Positions 1-14,100 of a stretch of 64,000 nucleotides of DNA are shown piece after piece. This DNA is from Schistosoma haematobium (taxonomy: Eukaryota; Platyhelminthes; Trematoda; Strigeidida; Schistosomatidae): the NCBI RefSeq assembly GCF_000699445.3, contig NC_067200.1:18589003-18653002 (forward strand), given 5' to 3'. Position 1 is the first letter of the stretch; every line of letters starts with the position of its first letter. The position numbers were made by a program, and so were the translations under genes. The notes below the pieces were generated by a model, which saw only the letters and a list, made by a program, of their open reading frames with translations, was not told the DNA's origin and did not search any database.

Positions 1-660
1 CTAACACTTTCCTAAAGATTGAGAATTGAAGATTTCGTCGTGTTTTCAAGATATTTCGGTACCGAGTAGTAAAAGGTGTGGTGTAAGTGAATAGATTCAC
101 CATAAATAAAAATCAATTTCCATTTGAATAGGTGTAAATTCTTTCACTTTTTTGTGGCTAAGTGGATTTAAAATCTTGGTTATTTGGCACGATCATTTAG
201 TCTAGCACTCCGCAACATGTCGCAGTATACTTATAAGTAAAATCGCAAGAGTTGAAGCCACGCCTGGGAGTTTACTTCAGGTCAGTCTAGGAAAAAGACA
301 TACAACGACTTCAGGACAATCATCTTCAGCGTAATCAGCGGCGAATCGCACATCATTGAGAAAATGCCGAGCTAAAGCCATTGTTAATATAGGTCGACCT
401 TACTTGCAGTCCTCTATCAGATGGCGTGACGATAATCACTCTACTAGATAGTTCTTTTAGAGGGCTTGATAGCAACGTCTGGATCGTGTGTACTTGATAC
501 TTGTCTCGTGCCTTAATCCTATCCTGTTTTCGCGCCATGTTGCCCCTTGTCATTCTTGCTAGTTTTTCTCACAGTTCTTTATGTTGATCACCCAGTCGGT
601 TCATTTGTTTCTGCTGACCGTTGTTTTCCCACACGTCTGCATTTTAACTCCATAACTTTT
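1..660. other. Left-edge intergenic DNA
   Basis: No recognisable gene, RNA or repeat. Short open frames on the minus strand look like chance. Confidence 0.4.
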
Positions 661-950
661 TATGATGTGATCAACCGTTTTCCTTCCTCAGTATGAGAAT
701 ATAATCTATGGACGACTTGTGAGCGACGCCAGGGTGAGCTTAAGAATGTCCATCTACTTACTAAGGCTAAATGAGGTTCATAAACCAATGTGAGAATTAG
801 GATTATAATTTTCTGTTGATGGTTAGCGTTAGGAATTAGATTTTGGTTTTTTATCACAAACTGACATCAGCTGAAATAGAAAGAACGATATTTAGCCGAA
901 TGGATGGGTGATTTTCGCGCCGAAATCCGAGACCTGTTATCTTATACCTA
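661..950 (+). repeat. Unclassified ~290-bp repeat, copy 1
   Basis: Shares a block with 59450-59690 (+) and 44480-44720 (-), including GTTGATGGTTAG, GAATTAGATTT and CGAACTGACATCAGCT-like segments. No coding capacity or terminal signature was seen. Confidence 0.65.
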
Positions 951-1234
951 ATCGGTTCGTCCACAAATTATAATTTTGATACCGCCAACTTTACCATATC
1001 GGACGATACCGAAAACGTGGAACTGTACAGTAACATCAAGAAGAGACTACTAAAAAGTCAGTAACTTCACACTGACTCATCACAGGGATACTGAATACAA
1101 ATGGAAATTAAAACTCAATTGTTATTATCATACGGCCTCCCAAGAAAACCACCTGTTTTGATGAGGGCATCAGGACAGTATCTCAGCACAAACAAATAAA
1201 ATGGTTTTTACTTCATGTGACTTATATGTTTTCA

Positions 1235-1400
1235 GTCAGTCAGTCAGTCAGCTACAACGTAGGACCAGGCACATATGTGCATCGGTCCAGGTTGCCATAC
1301 CGCATCAGCACAACAAGATGAACACCGGATTCACAGCAGTGGTTAGGTCAAAGGTGGTAATATATAAGAGAAAGATTGCATATTTGTTTAAATAATTCTA
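1235..1400 (-). repeat. LINE-A 3'-end fragment (5'-truncated)
   Basis: Reads as the reverse complement of the LINE-A 3' UTR. It begins with the tail repeat (CAGTCAGTCAGTCAG), followed by CTACAACGTAGGACCAGGCA as at 9080-9165. Confidence 0.85.
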
Positions 1401-1945
1401 CATTAAAACTGCCCCTACTTTTCAAGTGTTACCATTATCAACATGAGTTAATGTTCGTTTGCAACTGGATATGATGTTAAGTAACGTTGGAAAAAAATCA
1501 CTTTGTTATTTACCTAACAAGTTTCAGTTTAGCTTTTCAATCTTTACTTATCTGGGTGCCGAACTCAAGGTAGTTTTCCCGTCTTTCTTCTTTCATGGGA
1601 ATAAGTAAAAGGGTTGTAAGCATGTACTTCCAATGAGTTTCGAGGTTTCTAAAATCCCGTTCTGTTGGTAATAATACTAATATAGTGAGTTTCGGGTCTA
1701 CCACCAAACCGATAGTATTTCTTTTATAACATGATCGCTTTTTTAATTTCTCTATTCTATGTAGTCATAAAAACAAATGTTATTAAAGCAGTTCTGCAGT
1801 TAGTAACCACCAATTCAAAATCTAAAACTGGCTGTTTGTTCCAGTTTAAATAATCTGTTTGTTACCCATTTATATGAATCTTAACACTTTCAAATACCTG
1901 ATGTTTCTGTTTGATAATCAATTATTCTTGTTTATTAATTTTCAG
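1401..1945. other. Upstream region of CDKAL1
   Basis: No repeat recognised. It probably contains 5' regulatory or 5'UTR intron sequence for CDKAL1, but no promoter element can be defended. Confidence 0.3.
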
Positions 1946-1950
1946 ATTTT

Positions 1951-1986
1951 ATGCACTCATATAGTACAAACTTTCATACCTGCTAA
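1951..1986 (+). promoter_or_regulatory. Upstream ORF overlapping the CDKAL1 start
   Basis: An 11-codon ORF begins at ATG 1951 and stops at TAA 1984-1986. The last A of its stop is the A of the CDKAL1 ATG (TAATG). A 3' splice-site-like sequence (TTAATTTTCAG) ends at 1945, so a transcript spliced there would contain the whole uORF. That it affects translation is inference. Confidence 0.4.
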
Positions 1987-2115
1987 TGGATATTGAAGAT
2001 TTATCTGCCGAACACGATAGACCAGAGGCAGAATCTTCTGTACTAGTAAAGACAAGATTTAGAAATAAAAAGCAAAATATTTCTGAAGATTTGTGTCTTA
2101 GTAGTAACTTACCTG
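1986..2115 (+). CDS. CDKAL1: CDKAL1 exon 1
   Basis: Encodes residues 1-43 plus one base. It starts MDIEDL, matching DDIEDI of the human N-terminus. Donor is CCTG|GTTAGT, phase 1. Confidence 0.9.
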
Positions 2116-5100
2116 GTTAGTAGTTTTCTTTGTATCTTTAAAAAAAATTTCTTTGCCATGTATGATTTTTATTTACGTAGTAATTTCTTAAACCTTCACC
2201 TTTTTGAGCTGATTCACTGACGTATAGTTGAAGATTCATATAACTCCACTTAGTTTGGTGTAGTGAGCCATATTATGTAAAGTTTGAAAATATATGTGCA
2301 TCTTTACCCTGTTAGATGCGAGTTAAAACACAAACCACATTGATTGAAGGATGGCTTAGTCAGTGAGCTTCAACTTCTCGGACGCTTCGAAATTTAGTGA
2401 CACTACTCTGTGAACTGAAAATGTTGACTGTTATCAGATGATTACAGGCAACCTACAGAAAATCTTCGTCATAGTTTTTTTCTGCTTGTTGACATCGTTT
2501 CAGTTCCATCAAAATTGTAGTTAGATATTGGTAATGATTGTTGGCTAGGTTGAAATCACTACCAAGAGTTTATTCTCGAGCATTCCAACCGTCTTTGATC
2601 AAATACATCACTTTGTCGAATTAAAATCCAGTCATTTAAACAGTTGTCTGCTTTCTTTTCGCCTTTCCTTAAATCTTCACCTTGACTGTACATTTTATTC
2701 TCGTTTTACTTGTTTATAGTGAACTTTTCTTTCTTTTGGTATTTTCTCACTCGCCATTATAAATCGAGATGCTTTTGTATTCCGTCCTATATTCCTTATA
2801 AGTTTCTGATTCAGTCACGAGCTATCAGCTCATTACAACGATATTCTTAATAATGTAGTGTGTTATAATAACAATACCTAAGGAACAAATACATATTTCG
2901 ACGTTAGTATTTGAGAGAATTACAAACTAGTTTGTATTTCAATTGTTCGTGCTATATTCAAGTGTTTTTAACATTTTCTAGAAAAGTTTCATGTTTTTGT
3001 ACAAACATGGGGTTGTGCACATAATACTAGTGACAGTGAATATATGACCGGACTACTAGCCAAATATGGTTATCAAGTTACACTGGATGGTTCACAGTTT
3101 ACAAATGGTTGTGAGTCGGCGGGAGATATCACTTCTACATCAGATTTAGCTTGTGGATGCCAAGACAACGGTGATCAATGCTGTTCAAAAGAAAAAAGCT
3201 CGGATAAAAGCAAAACTGTACTTTCAAATTGCGATGCGAAAAAGAATGCAGATGTTTGGGTTTTGAACAGCTGTACAGTTAAAGGTCCAGCCGAAGATCA
3301 TTTTCGAAATGCTGTTTTAGAGGGAATAAAACTTGGCAAACGTGTTGTTGCCTCTGGTTGTGTACCACAAAGTCGACCAGGTGCAGATTACTTAAAGGTT
3401 CGTAGCACTGTGTGATGTTTTAGTTATATGTTCCATGTTTGTTCTCTTCTCAGTCATCCATATTTTCCAGATTTAGTAATATTTACGGTTTTCCACTATC
3501 TTTATATGAGAATATTTTAGATCATTTTACTTAATGTTTTCTGGCTCCTGCTTTCCATCTGTCTTCTTTGTGAGGATGTATCTCATTGTATACAGTAGCC
3601 CCCTCATTGTTTTCAACTGCTATGCCAAACTAATGATATGGATTTAATGAAAACGGAACAATATGTCAAGAGCAATCTGTAAGCTTTAGGGAACATGGGT
3701 CAAAAGATCGGTACTGTAGTATGGATCCTACCAATAGTTTCATTGTTTTTGCTTTGGAGTTATTAATCATTTTATGAATTCACGGACTAACATTAAAATG
3801 ATGAATATTGGTTAGGGCTATTATAAATTATGTCGGTACGTTAAACAGAAACATCAGCTGGGAAAAAAGCTAGTTAAATAAAGTTAAAAACGACCTAAAT
3901 GAGTTACTCTTTTACTTCTGTTTTAGGAATATTGACGATTGTTGCTCTCTAAAATGGTTCATCTACCTCTGTCGGCACCTTCTATGTATCTCTAGTTCTT
4001 ACACCATAAATGTGACTCAGAGTCGGGTACACAATTCTATATTCGTTAAATGACTTATGAGAAATTTGTGATGGATCAAATATATATCGGTTCCAAAACA
4101 ATGATAAAGTTATGACCGAAAAACGTTGGAGATAATTGACAATAGACCTGTTTACTGCATTTTAAATTTCTCACTTAACAATTATTTACCCAACATCATC
4201 CATTTCACTCTAGAAATGCTCTCACATGGCCACGTGCATACAACCACTATCAGGGAAGTTCTACTCACTGCTTTTTCGCGGCGGTGTTGTTTATGAAATT
4301 GAGAGAACGAAAAGCGAATGCCAGGCGCTTTAATCAGGTTGGTGGATATGAAACATCCATGTAGGGGAGTTGGAAAACCCTGATTTCAAACCAATGGTGC
4401 ACATGGGTTCCAGTATGTTGATGGAACAAATGGTGTATGAACCAATTGTTGTTCACCGGCTGCAATGGGACTGCATGTGCTTACATTGCTCCACTGCCTT
4501 GTGGATTAGACCTTTAGGTCAAGGGCTTCGGGTGTGGCCTCCTAAGAAAACCACCTGCTTCGGTCTGGGCACACGGTCAGTATCCTCGCCCTCGCACAAA
4601 TCAAATGAGATTCGTGTGGCGCATATGTATTTGGTGCTTCCTTGTACCAATATCTATGTGTTAAAATAAATAATAAAGTCAATAACTAGTAGTAGTTAGA
4701 GTATTTAGTGTGTTAACTGATGTTGTTATTTGTTGTCAAATATTTTTGTAGATGTACAAAGCACTTTTCAATTTACAGTTGAGATTCTAGTAATAAGTCA
4801 GTATCTTATATTTGGTTTTAAAAGACTTTGCTTTCGAACAATTGTGTCATGGGCTTTGTATTATATTTCACATTTGTTTAAATCTTGTGTCGAATCAAAC
4901 AGCATATTTTACTACCTTAAGCTTTATCTGTTAAACCCATATACTGGACCCAGGTATGTTCATTTACTCGATCTCATCGAGCCAATATGAAAGAGCTAGC
5001 CTAGTTCACCTATTGATATTCAGTGACCCGGCTATAATTCTTCTTAGTCTAGTGGATTCAGATATAACATCATGCTCAAAGTAGATCAAATATTTGCCGA

Positions 5101-8100
5101 TTGGGTTGATTCTGTGAGATTGGATGAAATTGTAAGAACTCAGTGGAATAAAGGTACACACCATTGCTTGTTCCCATTCTCTTTTCAAATTGACTGTGCT
5201 AATGTAAATCGGGATAAGTTAAATCTATGCCCATTTTTTTTTTATGTCCCGACCGTTGTTGCTACCTTGACGTGGTGGTCGGGCTTGCCTATCGTGATGA
5301 AGCAACCGAGCTATATTGGCTGGAACATATGTTCCCGTAGGTTCTACCATGCCAGGCAGGTCGATTGGAGAACAGTAAGACTAAAAGCAGCAACTCAAGG
5401 TCTGAGGGCGAAGTCGTACTGCTGACTGTAGAGAGGTGTGACAGCAGTAAGGTGTTTCCTTTAGACAACCAGCATGACAGCGATGCTGCCTTCCCACAAG
5501 GGGGGGTGGGGTAAGAAAAGGTCGACCCTAAAAATGCGCACCTCACCTTACCTCACGGATTTCCGTCTCCGGCGGTAAAGCCCTTTGAAGAACGGAGCTA
5601 ACACGTCAAAAACCTCCCACGAAAAGGCCGTGCGCGACCGGCCTCAAGCAGTTGTCCCTTGGGCACTGCGGTCACGCTCTCAGGTCACTGAGACCGCCTC
5701 TAATCCAATTTCCTTTTCAGGTACCTCCAGAAGAACCCTTCCACGGTGTGGGCAACCGGGAAGTGATAACCGCCCTCATACCTCTAACAGCACCCAAGAC
5801 CACTGTATTCATAATCAACCTTCCTCTCCAATTCCTATTATTCCTCCTACATCGACTTTCAACCCTAAACTTCCTCCTTCGGATTCCTCCTCACGTGTCA
5901 CCATAGCCAACGATTCTAGTGCTCAAAACTCTGTCCCAGGTCTACTGAAACCTCGCTCCAAACTACACATTGGAGCTTTCAACGTATGCACTCTATGTCA
6001 AATCGGTCAACAGGCTTCCTTGGCTAAAACCCTAGAGTCTCTTTCCATTGATGTATGCTGTGTCTCCGAAACACGCATACAGGATTCCAGTGTGGTCATT
6101 CACTTGACCTCACCTCGGCAAAACGGAGAGCCAACGAGATACACCCTACGTGTATCTGGTGACCCGATAGCCAGTTCTCGTGGACTGGCAGGTGTAGGCA
6201 TAGCACTAAGCATGAGGGCGGAACAAGCACTGCTAGAGTGGGTCCCCGTCAACAGTCGTCTATGTGCTGTTCGGCTAAACGGCTCCGTAAGAACTCGGAA
6301 GGATAGGGACACACGTTGTTGCCTTTTCGTCGTTTCTGCCTACGCTCCCACTGACTGCAGCTCAGATGATGTGAAAGATGAATTTTACAGAAAGCTATCT
6401 GAACTTCTTCAGAAAGCTAAACATTCAGACATAGTACTCGTAGCAGGTGACTTTAATGCCCAGATAGGCAGTTTAAACCGAACAGAAAGGCATTTAGGTG
6501 GATATTTTAGCATTCCGGCACAGCGAACAGATAATGGTGACCGTCTGCTGCAACTGTGCTCAGACAATCGCTTATTTTTAGCAAACACAAATTTTAAGCA
6601 TAAGGAGAGACATCGTCTAACGTGGCGACCGCCTGCACCAAACCAACGATGGACTCAAATAGACCATATTGCCATCAGTCATCGTTGGAGAGGGTCGGTA
6701 CAAGATTGTCGCTCATTCTGGAGTACCTGCTTGGACTCCGACCACGCCCTAATACGGGCACGCATCTGCTTGCGCCTCACTGGACGCAAAAAAGCCACAT
6801 TAAAAAGACCCATTAGAACCGAACTGAGTAGTGAGGAAACCAAAAGTAGGTTCCAGGAACAACTGAGGTCACGATTAGGTAGTTCTGAAGACGAGGCTGA
6901 CCCAGATGTTGCTTGGAATGAAATACAGGCAGCTGTGGAAACAGCAGCGACATCTATTAGCGACTTAAACCACAGAGTTTCAAAGAACCAGTGGATTTCT
7001 TCAAAGTCTATCACACTGATGGATTCTCGCAAACTCGTCCCATCAGGTTCTGAACATGATGAAGAGCGACAACAAATCAGATCTAGGTTAAGAAAAAGTC
7101 TAAGAAACGACCGTGAGCAGTGGTGGGCAACGAAAGCAAAAGAGACGGAAAAGGCGGCGACTATAGGGAACACAAGACAGCTTTACAGACTAATAAAAGA
7201 AACTGGAATTAGTAAGTCAAGTGTAAGTGAGATTATTTCGGAAAAAGACGACACCCTCATCTGCTCCCAGTCCAGGCGTTTAGAACGATGGGCGTAACAT
7301 TTCAGAGAACAGTTCAGCTGGCCTTCAGCTACTCTACAACTACCCTCCATTCCCAGACAGTGTGAATGGAACATTGAAGTAGGTCCCCCAACTCTTGTTG
7401 AAGTTCAAAAGGCTATAGTTAATCTGAAACGAGGAAGGGCAGCTGGTCCAGATGGATTGACTCCAGAGGTCTTTAAGGATGGTGGTCCAATTTTAGCGAT
7501 TAGGTTGACTAATATTTTAGCTAAAATCTGGAAGTTAGACGTTATTCCATCTAACTGGTCACAATCACTTATCGTCCCAATATATAAGAAAGGGTCAAAA
7601 TCATCCTGTGACAACCACAGAGGGATTAGTTTAACTAATATAATATCTAAAATACTAGCCTCGATAATTATCAGACGCCTAACTAAGACTCGTGAACTGC
7701 AAACACGAGAGAACCAAGCTGGCTTTAGACCTGGTCGTGACTGCATCGACCACATATTCACCATTCGTCAGATTCTAGAACACAGGCATACTTATCGGCG
7801 TCCGACAATGGTGGTCTTTCTCGACTTAAAAGCAGCATTTGACTCGGTAGACCGCGAGATTCTGTGGCAGTGTCTGTCATTGAAAGGCGTACCCCAGAAG
7901 TACATAGACCTTGTGAAGGCTCTTTACTCGAACACTGCTAGTCGAGTCAGAGCTTATGGCGAACTGTCATCTACTTTTGCAACCTCAAGTGGTGTCCGTC
8001 AAGGCTGTCCACTTTCCCCATTTTTGTTTAACTTCATCATAGATCTACTGATGGAAATAACTTTCTCGTCGACTGAGTTCTCGGGTAGTGATCTCCATCC

Positions 8101-11100
8101 AGGAGGTCCACTTATCGACTTAGAATACGCAGATGACATAGTCCTGTTTAGTTAAGACGCTGACAAAATGCAGAGTCTTTTGGTAGCACTGAGCAACAAT
8201 GCTAGGATGTTTGGAATGCGCTTCTCTCCCTCTAAATGCAAGTTGTTGCTTCAGGACTGGTCTGCGTTAACACCTGAACTAAGGATAGGGAGTGAAGTAG
8301 TCGAACGCGTTGACAACTTCACTTATCTTGGAAGTCTGATCAGCCCTAATGGGTTGGTATCGGACGAAATCTCAGCACGGATTTGAAAAGCTCGATTGGC
8401 TTTTGCCAACTTGCGTCACCTATGGCGAAGGCGAGATATCCGTCTATCTATAAAAGGACGAGTACACTGCGCGGCAGTTCGTTCTGTTTTAATTTACGGC
8501 AGCGAAACATGGCCATTAAGAGTAGAAGACACTCGTAAGCTATTAGTATTTGACCACAGATGCCTTAGAAATATTGCTGGGATCACCGGGTAAGTAATAG
8601 TGAGGTTAGACGCAGGGTATTAGGGAATGATGGTAAATCAGTTGATGAGGTTATGAATCTTCATCGACTGAGATGGTTGGGCCACGTGTTACGTATGCCT
8701 GAACACCGATTACCACGACGTGCAATGCTATCCGGTATTGGAAATGGTTGGAAGAAAGTTAGGGGCGGCCAAACCAAAACGTGGCACCAGTGCTTGAAGT
8801 CACTAACTTCTAGTCTGAGCCATGTTGGTAGATGCAGACTACTTGGTTGGGGTCCGCGTGACTATCGTAACCAATGGTTGGAGACTGTGTGTGACATGGC
8901 TCAGAATCGATCACAATGGCGTCGGTGTATACACTCTTTGTCTTCCCTTAAACTAAGAGATTAAAATCGCTTCATATCCTTCTTTCTACGAACCAATTCT
9001 TTCTTCTTGTACTATATCTCTATATGCAATCTTTCTCTTATATATTACTACCTTTGACCTAACCACTGCTATGAATCCGGTGTTCATCTTGTTGTGCTGA
9101 TGCGGTATGGCAACCTGGACCGATGCACATATGTGCCTGGTCCTACGTTGTAGCTGACTGACTGACCATTTTTTATGTCAAAACCTATGCTGCTTATGAT
9201 TGACTGGTAGATTATCTGTTAACTATCTGCAATGTGTTATTTTTATTAACGTACCTAATTCTTCTTCTGCTCAGGGTGTTAGTGTTATTGGTGTGCATCA
9301 AATTGATCGTATTGTTGAAGTTGTTGAAGAAACATTACAAGGTTAGTTATTGTGTACGTGTGTTTGTCCCAATTTTCAGTGTATCACTATGCCGTCACTA
9401 TAATAAGCTTTGTAGTTCAATAGAAACTAATAACCTAAACTCTGAGTATTAGCGCTCATAAATACCATATCTATTGAACAAGTTTTGATCATTGTTATAA
9501 CATGGTGACATGATGGATGATAACATTTTGACTTTTGAAACAATAAGGATACGGACACATATCTAACTGAAGTCTCTCAACTAAGAATTAATATAAATCC
9601 TGAATCCTATTGCTAGGATCTATCCAAAATAACATTTACCTACAATAGCATTTACTCTAGTGCTTATGCATTTTATGCGCTTTTTATTCCGTAATCAATG
9701 GGCAGTTAAATATATGCAGTTTGGACAATAGCATTGATTGTATTTTGATAAGACTGTGCGAATATTGTGGTATACAAAGTTGGGCTCTATTCAATGTATT
9801 TAACTTGATCAGAAGCGTATCCAGTTTCATCTAGTTCTAAGTCTTCAATGATGCTAACTGATTCTCTCTTGTTAAGTTAGTAGCTTTTATATTGGTAATA
9901 TCATGTTTGTTCACAAAATTCTCAATTGAAGTCTTCTTTTGTCTGGTTAGTTAGTATGAAAACAGTTTAAATTTTTGGATAGAATCTATTTCATTTTCTA
10001 CTGAATTCCGTGACAGTAGTTTACTCTTTTTTATCACATGTGTAAAATCTTTGTAACCATATTGACATAGCCCCCAAATGCCCTGGTACGGCTGGGAGTG
10101 GGGAGAGTTCGCTCTCCCTCTCCAAATGCTCTCACATGGCTACGCATATATAGCCTCTGCCAGGGAAGTCCTACTCACTGCTTTCTCGTGGCATCATTGT
10201 TGTTTACGAAATTGAGAGGACGAAAAGCGAATGTCCGGCGCTTTAACCGGATCCCAAATCAATGGTGCACATGGGCTCCAGTATCCTGTGGGAACAAATG
10301 GCGTATGAACCAATTTCTTGGTCACCGGCTACCATAGGAGTGCATTTCCTCACGATGCTCCACTGCCTTGTAGATCAGACCTTTAGATCGAAGGCTCGGT
10401 GTGTGGCCCCCTAAAAAAACCACCTGCTTCGGTCTGGGCACCCGGGCAGTATCCAGCCCTCACACATATCTGTGCGGCGCATATTTATTTGGCGCCTCCT
10501 TGCACCATTATCTATGTGTTACAATAAAATAAAATAAATAATATATTGACATGAATGTTTAATATGTGCTTTATGCATATCATCTACACTAGTTTCACTG
10601 TATATCATCACCGAATTATATGCGTTTTTAAATTTAAGTTTCCTGCAGTCATAGACCTTATGTTTATTTGTTCATTTACTGCTTTTTTAATATGCTGTTT
10701 TTGACCTACTTCCAAACACATTGCAGATATATTTATAGAATATTTCTTGACACATTTCAGTGTTTTTCGGTGTTATTAATAAGTAATCTACCTAAAATTT
10801 AACTTCCGAGTTTCCTGACGGCTGAACAATAGAATACAAAGTTGTTTATATTCATTGTTCAACTATGAGATCAATGATCTCCTGGGTTTGATTCCCAGTT
10901 CCAAAGCCATGAGCGTGGACTACTGAAGAATCTTATACTAGAGCGAAACAACCTTCCAGTGCTTAGATCAGTTTGTGCTCTCAGTAAAACAGTAAACTAT
11001 TGATCCATATTTTAAAAATGTCTAGATAATTTCCTGAAATTTTTATTCTTTCTAAACTCAATGAAACTGTTCATTTTATATAAAATATTCAAATAAGCAA

Positions 11101-14100
11101 AATATAAATGTTCATCTTTGTCACTGTCTAATAATCAGTAATTTTGAAATTATAATAATTCACTTCTTAATAAACTAATTACACATCAATCCTTGTTGTT
11201 CAGTGTATTCAACAGTCTGTACTGTTTATCTATGCAACCCTAAATGCTGTAGTACGGTCGAGAGTGGGGAAAATCAACTCTCCCTCTCGAAATGCTCTCA
11301 CATGGCCATGTGCATGCAACCACTGCCAGGGAATTCCTACTCACTGCCTTTTCGCGGCGGGGGTGTTATTTACTTGATTGAGGGGACGAAAAGTGAATGT
11401 CTGGCGCTTTAATCAGGTTGGTGGATATGAAATATCCATGTAGGGGAGTTGGAAAACCCTGATTTCAAACCATTGGTGCCCATGGGCTCCAGTATGTTGA
11501 TGGAACAAATGGCTTATGAACCAATTGTTGTTCACCGGCTGCGATGGGACTGCATGTCCTTACGTTGCTCTACTGCCTTGTGAATTAGACCCTTAGGTCA
11601 AAATCTTGTGTTATGACCACTTAAAAAATCTATTTACTTCGGTTTGGACACCAGGGCAGTATCCAGGTCCTCACACATATCGATTGATTTATGTGGTACA
11701 TATCTATTTTATGCCTTCTTTTACCGATATTTATGTGTCTAAATAAAATAAAGTAAAAGTTTATCCGTGTATGTTTCTTAAAAACATTGAGAAAACTATA
11801 CAACCCCGTGTCCATCGCAAGTACTGTTGATTTTTGTGTTATTCTGATTAAATACTTTACACAGTGTGTCTGTTACCAGTGAAAATTTTGACATCTATAG
11901 ATGTGTAAGTGAATATGATTGTTTTCAAATAGTTGTCAGTCATTTGCCCTCTTTTATCACTTTGGTGTTTAATCTCTTTTACTAGATTGGGGCAAACGTT
12001 TAACCTGTATTTTCTGTTTCATAGAAACTAGTTTTATTGTAAGTTTTCATTGAATTATTAGGTTTGGCGTGATTTCCTCTAAATGTTCAACATGTAGTCA
12101 GTTTATGATATAGGTCCATAGTATTGGAGAAAGCTGTTCAAGACTAAATTCCTTGGGATGGTATAGCTGCTGTAGCTTAAAACGTTTTTAAACATGACTC
12201 AGAATAGAAGCCAATGCCAATCATGTTATAGTTTTCTTGTATATCATTTATCAAAAAGTGAGGAACTCCTTTAACTGAAAGTTTTCCTGATTTTATTTTT
12301 AACCGAAGTGTATCTTCTATCATACCCTATTCTCCGTTCCCCTAGTTTTATTCATTTATTGTTAAATCCTACTCTCTCTTCCTCTCGTGTTTCTTCATAA
12401 TTTCATCTCCTTATAGTTGTGTGGCTCATATCTATTTCGGTGCTCATTTATACCAGTATTTATGTGAATGGAATAAAATTCAACAGGGCATATTTGGAAT
12501 GGAACTTGTATCTGATAAATCCATTTAGATATTACTGACTGTGGGTAATAATAAGTAGTGTATAGATTGATTCTACTATTTTCGATATGACCAAACAGAC
12601 TATGGTACAATAATCGGAGCGGATTTTTATTGATAATTTTAAATCAACTGTGCTATTTGATTGTTAACTCCTAGAATATTATATTCCCACTCTGTCATGG
12701 AATATTAGAAGATAACATCTGAGCTGTCACTGCGAATCATTCATATTATTTACCTGTGGTGTATGTTACTTATGTTGACAGATCTAAGTAGTATATAACA
12801 CAAATCAGAAATGGAATGTCTGGCAGCAGAAGATTGAGAAAATCGAATTAAAGAGAACAGGAATCTAAACAAAAAAGTAATTGTAATAATAACAGGAACA
12901 AAGGAACGATAAAGTCTTTGAGAGACAACTAATGGAAGATGGGTAAATGAACTATTTAATGTATGATTTTCATACATTCTGTCATTTTGCATGAAACAAT
13001 AAATTGGTTATCCTTACCTAAGTTCTCGTTCACTATACACCTTTTTTAAACTATATGAAATGAAATTTAGTTAGTTCCAGTCGATTATCTCAGGCAGTCA
13101 GCTACAACATAGGACCAGGCACATATATGCATCGGTTCAAGTTTAACTAAACGTCTCCGTCATCGATTATCTAATGAGATCTTTTCCATTTTCTATCATT
13201 TTTTGTTGTTGTTGTTGTCGTTGTTACAGTTGATTCCCCCACCTTCATTGTTTATGTATATTTATATATAAATAATTTAGGAAATGTGGTACGATTTTTG
13301 GATAAAAAGTATACATCATCAGATACATCTAATTCAATGATAAATTCATCATCATCACCAGCTGGTGTAGCATTAGATTTACCGAAAATTCGACGTAATC
13401 CATTAATTGAAATATTGGCTATAAGTACAGGTTGTTTAAATGCATGTACATATTGTAAAACAAAACAAGCACGTGGTATATTAGCTAGTTATCCTATTGA
13501 ACAATTATTAGATCGTGCTAAACAAGCATTTAAAGGTTAGTTTGTGTTTATCATGCATTTATTTATTTTAAATTTTGATAATGTATCCAACATCGTACTT
13601 TTTCAATTTTAACTTGTATTATACTTTCTATAGTCTGTCAGTTAGTCAGTCAGCTACAACGTAGGATCAGGTACATATATGCATCCGTTCAAGTTGCTAT
13701 ACCTCATTAACACAACAAGATGAACACCGGATTCATAGAATTAGTTAATTCAATGGTTATAATATATAAAACAAAGATTGTGTATAAGGATATGATACAG
13801 GTAGAAAGAAGTGGTTCGTAGAAAGAAAGATATGAAACAATTTGAATCTCACAGTTTAATGGAAGACTAGGTGTGTATACATTGTGACATCATTGTGATC
13901 GATTCTAAGCCATATCACCTAGAGTCTCTATAACTTTTGAATTAACCGCCAAACTATTAATAAGAGAAAATGAATTGATGTTTTCATTCCTTATCCCAAC
14001 TGATGATGGTACATGAAACTAAAATGTGTAGATATGTATATTTATTGATGTATCTCAGGGAATAAGTCATTCATTATGATACAAGTTTTGGGATGTATTC

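Noticed and set aside
3398..3415. CDKAL1 ending at the stop at 3415
   Set aside because: The next exons continue the conserved protein in frame; 3398 is a good donor.
5072..5425. 117-codon open frame upstream of LINE-A
   Set aside because: It runs from unique intron sequence across the 5' boundary of LINE-A, so it cannot be one ancestral gene.
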